From positions 317,993 through 381,992 of the forward strand of contig JACTAT010000010.1 in NCBI GenBank assembly GCA_014526335.1: 64,000 nucleotides of DNA, written 5' to 3'. Both the position numbers and the translations under genes were made by a program. Each line of letters begins with the position of its first letter. Position 1 is the stretch's first letter. Under the pieces are notes generated by a model, which saw only the letters and a program-made list of their open reading frames with translations, did not search any database and was not told the DNA's origin. Source of the DNA: Chrysaora quinquecirrha (taxonomy: Eukaryota; Cnidaria; Scyphozoa; Semaeostomeae; Pelagiidae). This document shows positions 47,610 to 56,639 of this stretch, piece by piece.

Positions 47610-48075
47610 ACATTAAGTCTTTTCCCACTTTGTTCCCGATGTTCCCGCCTTGTTCCTCATGTTCCCGCTTTGTTCCCGCCTTGTTCCTCATGTTCCCACT
47701 TTGTTCCCGCCTTGTTCCTCATGTTCCCACTTTGTTCCCGCCTTGTTCCTCATGTTCCCGCTTTGTTCCCACCTTGTTCCTCATGTTCCCACCTTGTTCC
47801 TCATGTTCCCACTTTGTTCCCGCCTTGTTCCTCATGTTCCCGCCTTGTTCCTCATGTTCCCACTTTGTTCCCGCCTTGTTCCTCATGTTCCCACCTTGTT
47901 CCTCATGTTCCCGCCCTGTTCCTGCCTTGTTCCTCATGTTCCTACTTTGTTCCTCATGTTCCTACTTTGTTCCCGCCTTGTTCCTCATGTTCCTACTTTG
48001 TTCCTCATGTTCCTACTTTGTTCCCGCCTTGTTCCTCATGTTCCTACTTTGTTCCTCATGCTCCCGTTGTTCCTG
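47610..48075. repeat. Minisatellite array inside right MULE end (inverted)
   Basis: Units TTGTTCCTCATGTTCCCACT and TTGTTCCCGCC, the reverse complement of the left array units, repeat about 14 times up to the terminal repeat at 48,061-48,090. Its length (~465 bp) differs from the left array (~650 bp), so the ends have gained or lost units independently. Long open frames in it are non-genic. Confidence 0.92.
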
Positions 48076-48090
48076 ATTTTAGAGATAGCC

Positions 48091-48099
48091 ACTTCCATT
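48091..48099. repeat. 9-bp target site duplication, right copy
   Basis: ACTTCCATT follows GATTTTAGAGATAGCC and is identical to 38,330-38,338. Confidence 0.95.
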
Positions 48100-48618
48100 T
48101 GTATTTTTGTATAACTGAATTTTTAAACTTGAGTTTTCGTTGACCAAAGAAATATTTTTCCTCCTGTCTTCGATCAATAATTCGTTCAATTTAGCATTAT
48201 TATCAATCAATTTACTCAATATAGAAAGGAAAGTTTCTACTAGTGGCCGAGAGTAGTCTTATGTTTGCTTCTTCGGTGTAGCAAACCTGGCTAAGAAATT
48301 CTGGAAAGAATCTTTTTTATTCAGGCTAGTTGCTTCTTCTTTCTCCGATTCACTTTCTGCTGTTTCTTCTGGAATTTCAGTTGTAGCTTCAGCATTATCC
48401 ATATCCTCTTTTACGAATAAAGAAGGAAGACTGTTGGAAGTGGGCTTGCTAAATACTACTCCTTGTTCCATCAGACTGTCGAGGGAGTCTTCTCCATCGC
48501 TAAGATTTAGGCCAAAATGCTTTGAAGCAAACGCTAAGATATTCTCTCGGTTTCTCTGGACAGTTCTAATTTCCTCTATGCTTTTCAATATCAACGAATC
48601 ATTTCTACAGTGCGCCAT
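48091..48618 (-). pseudogene. LINE ORF1 N-terminal part, split by the MULE
   Basis: The frame starts MAHCRNDSLILKSIEEIRTV and runs to KKQT, meets a TAA at 48,259-48,261, and continues in the same frame as YSRPLVETFLSILSKL and NISLVNENSSLKIQLYKNT, ending in Asn-Gly-Ser at the MULE duplication. The helical, charged segment looks like the coiled coil of LINE ORF1 proteins. Across the insertion one reading continues as NASSTRTKSVQH at 38,330 and below. I assign it to ORF1 from position and frame rather than a family signature. Confidence 0.6.
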
Positions 48619-48639
48619 TCAACTAGAATATCAATTAAG

Positions 48640-48920
48640 CTAGAGTACGATAATATATTATTGAAAATGAGCAGCTCTAAAAAAGACGTCCGCACAATTC
48701 GTGTCGCCAGAAATCCTTTAGCGTTAAAATGATTTCTTCGTTTTCTGCTTTAGGTGATTTCTCTGTTTCCAAACCTTTTTCTGGAATAAAAAAAGTCTCC
48801 GGGCCAGAATCTAGAATCAAATGAGAACTTATGTTAGAGCATGTAGTATTTTCTGCCTGAGATTGACAAGGTCCTCATAACAGTCAGCCCAATTTACTAC
48901 TTACTGCTACTGGGCCAGTT
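48640..48920. other. Unassigned stretch between LINE and BEL fragments
   Basis: The minus strand has one short open frame (ETEKSPKAENEEIILTLKDF) of no recognised family. It may be LINE 5' UTR or more of the BEL fragment. Confidence 0.3.
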
Positions 48921-49376
48921 TTACCTTCCATTACTTTCCACTCTCTCTACATCCAGATGTAGCTTTTTCTTTAGGTCTTCTGAGATATAACTTCTTTGAC
49001 TGCCTCCATCGAATACTATGTGAATAGGAATTTCTTTAGACTCATCTGGACCAAATGCATATGCCGCTGCTGTCTGCAGCAGAGCTTGTTTTTTTCCTTT
49101 GACCGTGACAATTAACCGATTACAATCTGCTTCCGAATCAGGCGAGTTTTCTGATTCTTTCTTGCAAAGGACTTGGCGATGTCCTGCTCCGCATTTTCTA
49201 CATTTTCTGTTGCAACTCTTCGCTAAGTGTCCAAAATTGAGACATTTGAAACATCTCTTGGCCTTCTTGAGAAGCTCTTTCCGTTGCTTGACATCAGTTG
49301 TATTTTTGCTATCCTCTGTGAGATGTGATTCGTTACAGAGATGGCACTGACGTTTATTCGGTTTGTCCTCTTTTGT
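48921..49376 (-). pseudogene. BEL/Pao retrotransposon gag-protease fragment
   Basis: The frame reads CHLCNESHLTED, then CFKCLNFGHLAKSC (CCHC zinc knuckle), then CRKCGAGHRQVLCK, and after a linker IHIVFDGGSQRSYIS. The last is an aspartic protease-like motif; DGGS in place of D[ST]GS/A is usual for Pao-type proteins. Knuckles followed by this motif are the BEL/Pao arrangement. It stops at 48,921 and is cut at its 5' side by the TTAA element. No RT, integrase or LTR is seen nearby. Confidence 0.82.
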
Positions 49377-51417
49377 TTAAAGTGGAAATGACACCAAAAT
49401 TTTTATTAATCAATTTCATCAATTGAGTAGTGCTTATTACAGTGCTTTTTGAATTTTTTGTATCCGATGTGTAGTTTTCAAGATATTACAATTTAAAGTT
49501 AGGATTTTTCGCGCAAAAAGTGTCCCAAGCCGAACGCGGTCAGACCGCTCGCTACCAGACCTCTGTGACGTAAAGTGTTGGACAAAATTTCAGAGAAGAA
49601 GTGGTTGCAGAGCAAGACGGAAGGCCTACGAAGGAAGGAAAATTGATTTCTTTCCTAAAAATATTAATAATTTAAGTTGACAGTGACTTGGCTTTGTGTG
49701 ACTGGCTTGTATATTGTGATATAATCAGTTTTTCAAGTTGATCAAGATGTGCACAAATCCGCTCTGAAAGGAGATGCGAGCAAAGGAAGGTGACACAGAA
49801 ACAATATAGACTAAACAACCTAACTAACCAAAGTGATCAAGCTTCTTCATTTCTGGTTTGCACATTTGGTTTGTTAATAATTTTCCTGTATTGCAGAAGT
49901 GTTAGTCAAGTCAGTAATTTGAACAAGGGTCGCGTTAGAGTAGCTAGGTACATGATTCAGGATGAGTGAGCTTTCGCTTTCAAAAAAAGCGAAAGAGGGA
50001 GTTCGAGGAGGCGAGTTCCCAAAAATCTCGAAGTAAGAAACAAACGGATCAAATGATAACGATTGGAGACAGAGCTAATTTTGAACCTAGATGAAGCAGG
50101 TCCATTTCTGTGCTTAGCCCATTTTGAGAATACTTGCTTTGCTACACAAAAGGATTGAGTGCAAGCCAAGAAGAATATGATACAAGAAGTTCGAAGTGAT
50201 TTATTAGTCATGGCACAGTACCTTCAATTTGAAATCCACACCTAACTGGTGGCAGTGATGAACTTGCAAAAGAGTGTAGCTTATGAGGAATGTGCTGAAG
50301 GACCCAGTTCCTGGAAGCCGTAAGGACCCAGATGCTCCCTTTTCTTTCTGCAAACAGTTGCCGCTCGTAGAAAATGTAGTTGTAATTGCAGAAGAATCAT
50401 CAGCAGTACTGGCCATTAACATTTTGGCAAGTGGTTGGCTGAACTGTCCTCCTTGCTAGGGTCAGGTGGTTGATTACTTAGAATCTTAGCAGAATGCTTT
50501 TAAATGCAATGACGCAAAGATTTTTATATATCAGGTTAGAAGATAACAAATAAGACCATATTTCAAAAAACAGAATAATGCAAGAATTTTCTTGAGGTGT
50601 TATGTTGAATTTTAATCCTATTGTTGTTTCAAGATTGACTGGACTTGTATCAGTTAGTATTCTCACAATAACAACTACTAAATAATGTTCAGAGTCCATG
50701 TACCCTGTATGACAAGAAGATGGGAACTTTATTCATATGTCTTTATATATACAGACTGGAAGTGGATGTGTATTGTGCCATCCAAGATGCCAGTGAACCA
50801 ATATCAGTGAACAAACCAACTTTACCCAAATGATCGTAGATGCCTACTAAGAATTAACTAAAAGAAGACGAATTTGACAAAGATTTGATTAACTGATTAT
50901 GCAGTATTAATATCTCAACCAGCTTGTTTTGCAAAACTCCAGTATGTCTCCTATATGTTCCTCCCCAAAGAGGTCAAACATTTCCCATCACAATTTTGGT
51001 GGACCATAGCAATGTAAGCATCATATTAGGTTATACATTTAATTCTTTCAATGCTGCCATCAAAGATTAGTTTGGCAATGGCTTGATTTACTTCCCAACA
51101 GCATCAATATTATGTTGTACTGTAAGTTTGCTGTTCTTCATTTTCATAAGAATACCTGACAAAGAGAAAACAGATCTCATCATATTAATATTAATAATAC
51201 AGTAGGAGACAGCTACTTTTCTTGCAAGAAGAATATATGGACTATATTATACATAAGCTTGCAGTCTTTTTGCAACTTATAGGCAGTGCAGATTAGACTG
51301 CTTTTTCCAGGTGGGATGCTAATTAGATTTATTGGTACAGGTGCAGTTTAGCAGACAACTTTAAAATGGCAACGAAAAAATTTGCTATTGAGTCGAACAG
51401 ATGACATATACATTAAA

Positions 51418-51830
51418 AAACCCTAAAACTAACCCTAACCCCAATCGAAAACCCTCCCAGAACCTTAACCCTAAAGCCCTACACTAACCCTAAAACCCTA
51501 TCCTAACCCAAATCCCTACCCTAAATCTAAAACCCCAGTCTTACCCTAAAACTCTACCCTGACTCTAAAACCCTACCCTGACCCTAAAGTGCTAACCCTA
51601 ACCCCTAAACCCATCCCTAGCCTTAACCCTAAAACCTTAATGAAACAATAGCCCTACACCTTACCCTAAAACCTTTCCCCAACAACTTTAGCCCTAAAAC
51701 CCTACCCTAACCCCAACCCTTAAACCCTTCCCTAGCCCTAACCTTAAAACCTTAATCTAATCTTAGCCGTACACCCTACCCTAAACCCTAAAACGCTACT
51801 CTAACCCCAACCCCAAAACCCTACTCCATT
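51418..51830. repeat. Degenerate telomere-like CCCTAA tract
   Basis: About 400 bp of CCCTAA, CCCTAAA and variants (CCCTAACCCCAACCCT, CCTTAACCCTAAAACCC). This is the C-rich strand of the metazoan telomere repeat TTAGGG, but mixed and mutated. It lies inside a transposon, so it is not a chromosome end in its present form. Confidence 0.85.
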
Positions 51831-51892
51831 ATAGTATAGTGTATAGTCTTGTTTCCCTTCTGAAGGTGTCCATTAAACTGCATTCTACCCAA

Positions 51893-52222
51893 TTACCATA
51901 TTCCCTCTAATTAGCGCTGCACCTGAGATTGATTGAGTGAAATAACCTTGCCCTCTAATAAGTGCCGCACTCTATTAAGTGCTGCACCTTAATGTGCCAC
52001 TTAAGCAATGGTAAAGTGGATTTTGAAAAGAAAGTACAAGTTCACAGGTACTCTTTCTATTTTTCTTGAAATAGAGGTACACCGCATTTTGGATTTATGA
52101 AATAAGCACCACCCTCTAATAAGCGTCGCCTTTCAATAAGCACCACACCTAAAAATGGTTGAGCAAAATAAGCGCTGTGGCGCTTATTAGCGCTGCGGCA
52201 CTTATTAGAGGAAATACGGTAA
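51893..52222. mobile_element. MITE with TACCRTATT ends
   Basis: TACCATATTCCCTCTAATTA at the left is matched by the reverse complement of TTATTAGAGGAAATACGGTA at the right (ending near 52,222). Internal repeats of CTCTAATAAGYGCYGCAC occur in both orientations. It is non-coding and nested in the TTAA element. No convincing target duplication. Confidence 0.7.
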
Positions 52223-52923
52223 TCAATTAAGGGGTCAAAAGACAAAACTTTTTCAAGAGTACACGTACACCCTATAATTGTAAAAAAACACTTAGACTAT
52301 AGGTACCAACACTGACTGACACGGATGCCTTGAATAAATGAAGATTTTGTTGAAATAACTGAAATAACATGAGTCTAATGTTTAAATATCTACAATAGTT
52401 TTTCTTACCATTTCTGTAGAGGAACAGGAACCTTCTTAGCGCCTGGAACCTGGAAACTTCTAGCGCCTTATAGATAGTGTTGCTGGTTGGATCCTAAACT
52501 TCGTCTTCTGGTCTTTGGCCTAAGATGAATCGTCTGCTTCATCAAGTTGATGAAGCCAAAGTTTCATCTTGTATGGTAATAATTTCCCTCCATGCACTCC
52601 AATGAGATCCTCTTCTTTCTTAGAATACTGAATTGTCTCCGTAGACAAACTATTTGGTTGTTAGAAATTATTTTCCAATCGACTTGCTGCATGTATGTAT
52701 CCTTCGCTGCTGCGCTTCGCGGCCTGTCTGTCAGGATGTGTCCAACACTTTACGTCACTCGCCCCAGACTCCGTGGACACTTTTTGGTGGGAAAATTCAA
52801 ATTAAAACTCTTGATAACTTGAATTCCGTTCAGAATTTGAAAATTTGGTGTTGATTTTCGAATTCAGCGCTATCGATTACCTATAAATCGACAATAAAAA
52901 TTTTGGTGTCATTTCCACTTTAA

Positions 52924-53499
52924 GGGTTTCCATTTTCATTTTTCATTGTTTACCAACGGTAACCCCGTCAGTCTAAGTAGACTGCTTTGCAGGGGGCCGT
53001 GCAAAAAACAAATTTTACAAATTAAAAACTAAATTACAAAATTACAAAACTTAGATACTCTAGATAAGGTAATGCTACATAAGAGAAAATAAAAGTAATC
53101 TAACAAGGAAGCTCTCTACAATTGTTCAGCCTCTTTTTGAAAGTATGTAGTGTGGGTGCATGCTTGACATCCAAGCCCAATCGGTTCCAAATCTTAGGCC
53201 CACGATATGAAATGGATTTCTGGCCGTTTGTAGTTTTAAAAAGAGGAATACGCATATCAGTTTCTGTGTTTCTCAGTTTCTTAGTACTATAAGCTGCATT
53301 TTTTACAAATAGCTCTGACAAATATGCAGGCGCAAGATTATTTGTTGCCTTGTACATAATAGTTGCGGTTTCATTCAAAGCAATGTCTGAAATAGTCGGC
53401 CATTTTAGCCTCTTTATCAGATTTGCTGCTGAAACTCTATAGAAAAATGGCAAAACCCGTTGCCTGTTAAACATACTCGACCCGAAAACCTGCACGATT
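52924..53499 (-). pseudogene. LINE C-terminal fragment with 3' UTR
   Basis: The frame (53,097-53,495) has FNRQRVLPFFYRVSAANLI, NETATIMYKATNNLAPAYL, KSISYRGPKIWNRLG and TFKKRLNNC, the C-terminal tail that follows RT in the same LINE group as the 14-kb copy. The 3' UTR (52,930-53,095) has GGCCCCCTGCAAAGCAGTCT, then GGGGTTACCG, and ends in an A/T-rich tail next to the TTAA element. The 5' side is truncated. Confidence 0.8.
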
Positions 53500-53680
53500 C
53501 TTTGAAAAAACCTGAAAACCCGAGGCCGAAATCAGCCAGGCCTGCAACCCGTAAAGTCCCAAAGCCCCCCTCAATGTTCTATATCTTTGTACATGCCTTG
53601 TCAAAAGAAGCGAGAGCGAACGTTTTCATACGTTTTGAAAACACTCAAGTTACCACCAGTAGGCTCGTCATGGCATGAAA

Positions 53681-54700
53681 TCAATATTTCGCGGCCGAGG
53701 CTGATAGAATTGAAGCCTGAGCTCTGGAATCGTCATTAGGTAACTGAGAAGTCTCCAGATAGTTGATAATAGCACAAAGATCACGATCTTGGCGTTGCAG
53801 CTGCAATAACTGTGGAGGAGCTAAACATGGATGCTTAATTGTGACTACAGGCAGAGAAGCAGGTGAAAACAGAGCAGACACAGGTGAAGAAGCATAAGAG
53901 CGACGAGAAACAGCTTTTGCATTACCATTAGCCAAACCTGGGCAATATAGGATGTCGAAATCAACCTTTTGCAAGAGGAGAGCCCATCAAGCAAGTCTAC
54001 AAGTTGTGTCATTGATTTTCAAGAGCCATGCTAAATACTTTGGTTTGTACGGACAAATAATTTACGACTGTACAAATACTGTTGATAACGTTTGATACAG
54101 TCGTTTTTCAGCACAACTGAGCTCACGACCGCCATACGAGACTACATGTTCAACATTGTCAATGCGCTGGCCTACAATACATCCAAGCATGGAGCTACTA
54201 GCGTCTGTGTAGAGATGGAAGGCTCCGTGAAGTTGGGATATGCAAGGAGTGGGTTCGAGGAAAGATAACGTTTCAACACTTCAAATGCTTGCTGGCATTC
54301 AACGCTTCATGCGAATTCGACATTCTTGCGAGTAAGATGATTCAAAGGTGCAGCAATTTTTGAAACGTTTGGTACAAAGCGGCGATAATAGTAGCAGAGA
54401 CCAAGAAAGAATATCTTTCACATTCTGTGGCACAGGAAGGCTGTCATCTTATCAGGGTCTGGTGATACACCCTAAAAAGAGACGACCAAACCAAGGAATT
54501 TTACACTATGACGAGCAAAATGAAATTAGATTGGCTTCAATTTCAAATTAGCGTGACGCAAACGATCGAATACTGAGGATAAACAAAGTAAATGATCTTC
54601 AAAATCAGAAAAGAATACAATAATATTGTCAATGAATTTGTATATCAAGGAATTTGTATATCCATAGTATCAAGCAAATTTTCCATTCTAAGCCGGCCAA
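53681..54700 (-). pseudogene. Ty3/gypsy pol fragment (RT end and RNase H), decayed
   Basis: The frame includes YKPKYLAWLLKINDTTCRLA, then a stop, then WALLLQKVDFDILYCPGLAN and AVSRRS. This is the RNase H C-terminus followed by the L-P-G-x-x-N-x-x-A-x-S-R-R linker of gypsy polymerases. More of RT/RNase H is recognisable in broken form up to about 54,700. It is 5' and 3' truncated, has no LTRs in sight, and contains several stops. Confidence 0.78.
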
Positions 54701-56639
54701 GACCCATGACTTAAGAGGCTGAAATGCTCATAACATTCAGGGGCGTCATGTCCCTATGGGGACAGTGGTTCTAGGTCTGTCCCCAAACTTGGCTTATTAT
54801 TCTAAATAAGAGGCCACCTGTGTCCCAAAAAGTGGTAACTTCTTTCTTCTGAAAAACACTGTTTTTTTGACAACGGTTTTTGGACAATTAATTGCTTAGC
54901 AATGTTAGTCCCAAAAACTGGAAGTTTCAGCATCGTCAACGCTAGCCTTATTTGTCTTTCGCATTGGACACGGCCTTGAGTGCTTGAGACATAGAAACCT
55001 TTTGGCTTTTTTCCTCAATTTTATCGACACAGTCTTATCTTCGTACGATGCTAATTTCTGAATTTTTGCTTGGTCAATTTCTCAACTTGAAAAAATGAAA
55101 ATAACTGTAAGTCAAAAAGAAGGTGCATTCTGCTGCACGCAATCTTATTCAACGTTTTCCGTCATTTATGTGGTGGCGTAGTCAAGGGGGGCACGGGGGT
55201 GCCCCACCCCCCAATCATTGCCAAGATGGGTTTTGTATGTCGGCCAAATCAGACCACGCCCTAAATTTCTTTGAACACGCCCTTTTGCCTCTCCAATCTT
55301 TGAAGTCTGGCTCCGCTACTGCATTTATGAATTTGGCAGAGACTTTTTTTACATTGAAACTGGAGGGGAGGCGCAAATGCCTCCTGCACTTGAAACGGCA
55401 CAAAATAGCACATTTTTCAGTTCTGTCAGAAATTTAGGCTTATCTGTCTACCACACCGCAGCGGCCAGACTAAACTAGAGGGATGAGGGGCAGTAGCCCA
55501 ACATACTTTCTCATTTCTATCTCTTAAAAACATTTTTGATGTGCGGCTGGCTGTACAGATAGGTAGGACCAGGTAGGACTGAAAATTGTGGAAATTGTTA
55601 GGTCAACCCAACCAACGCAACGCCCACTGCAAGGTGAAATGGTCTGGTAGCGACTTGCGGTTATTTGTGATTTTGCCTTGAGATTTGATTGGACAAGGGA
55701 TTTGAATGAGGAAATTTGAATTTGAACAGCGCTCAACAGCTATCATGGCAGATGGCGGTTTTTCTGGCTCTTCATCAAGGTCACCGATGTTTGGTGTCAA
55801 GTCAATGTCCAAAAGAGAAGAATAAACTGGTGAACACAAGAGCTGAACAGGTAGGCCTAGCCTGCTTTTCAAAGGAGCAAGTTTATAGTAGTAAGTAGTT
55901 TAAGTTATACAGGAATGTTTATCCTTCGAAGACAGTTAGGCCACCGATGAATATAATGTTTACCAAAATCAAATTCCTAAAGTAAATCTCCGAAGTAAAC
56001 TTTGTTAGGTAGCATAGGTAGATTTTCAGCAAGAAAGTATGGAAAACCATTTATTTTAATAAGCAAAACAGAATAGCTTACAGCTAAGTCAGGTTTAAAT
56101 TTTAGTTTACCACCCTACCTAAAGTTAAGAACTTTTTAACTTGCTTTCTAGATATATGGTGACAATGACAACATCCCTGGCCTTCAATGGATAATTTGGG
56201 CAGATAGATATGCTTCTTAGCACTTCCTCTGCATCCGAAATCACCTCTGACCACTGCTGATGCTGAAGATGATATGTAGGAAATTAAGTTTGATTGCAAC
56301 ATCCAACAGGTCTGTTTGAATTTAGTTGTTACAACTAGATAGGTAGGTGCATATCAACAAGATAAGCGATTATGATATAGGTATTAGGGCAGCAAAATAA
56401 ACATCCATGAAGAATTCAAATTCTGGAATGATTCGAACCAAAATTATTTTACAAGCCAAACAAAAACATCCTTTCAGTTTCACCTAAACAAACCAGCCAT
56501 TTGGCCTATACCTATTGATCAAAAGCCAAGGCCAATTTAGAATAATCCTTTACCTCATTTCATCAAAGTAAGAAGAGTATCCAATTATGAGAGAGCAATT
56601 TTAGGCAGAAGTCAAACATTCACACCAAGGAATTGTTGT
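54701..56639. other. Gene-poor stretch with a short foldback near 55,165-55,325
   Basis: No gene was recognised. GTGGCGTAGTCAAGG near 55,172 faces TCTGGCTCCGCTACTGCA near 55,305, like the ends of a short MITE, but the pairing is imperfect. The rest is AT-rich and non-coding. Confidence 0.4.

Larger units (their letters stand above)
38339..48090 (-). mobile_element. Complete MULE (Mutator-like) transposon carrying kinase and peptidase
   Basis: The 9,752-bp element is bounded by a perfect inverted 29-bp terminus (GGCTATCTCTAAAATCAGGA, then ACAACGGGA) and flanked by a perfect 9-bp duplication. Just inside both ends are inverted arrays of GGAACATGAGGAACAAGG-type units (38,350-39,000 and 47,610-48,075). 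The interior, on the minus strand, carries exons for kinase, cysteine peptidase, Ser-rich linker, MULE transposase and SWIM domain (47,243 to 39,870). It is inserted in ORF1 of a minus-strand LINE, whose halves join exactly when the element and one duplication copy are taken out. The matched ends and duplication suggest one insertion event and fairly recent activity. Confidence 0.93.
49381..52919. mobile_element. Non-autonomous TTAA-flanked inverted-repeat transposon
   Basis: AGTGGAAATGACACCAAAATTTTTATT at 49,381 is matched in reverse complement ending at 52,919, with TTAA on both outer sides. Similarity continues inward in patches for ~200 bp; both sides have GTGACGTAAAGTGTTGGACA (about 49,565-49,585 and 52,738-52,757, inverted). 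No transposase is seen within 3.5 kb. The TTAA duplication suggests a piggyBac-type mechanism, but the ends do not start with the usual CCY, so TA- or TWA-target families remain possible. It carries a telomere-like tract and a smaller MITE. The interior before 51,400 has no recognised gene. Confidence 0.78.

Noticed and set aside
51418..51830. A true telomere or chromosome end
   Set aside because: The tract is degenerate, about 400 bp, and lies inside a transposon with ordinary sequence on both sides.
49381..52919. Calling the TTAA element piggyBac outright
   Set aside because: The flanking TTAA fits, but the termini lack the CCY start and no transposase is present, so only the structure is reported.
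55123..55437. Protein starting WWRSQGGHGG
   Set aside because: Composition and the facing GTGGCGTAGTC/GCTCCGCTACTGC ends suggest a short non-coding repeat, not a gene.
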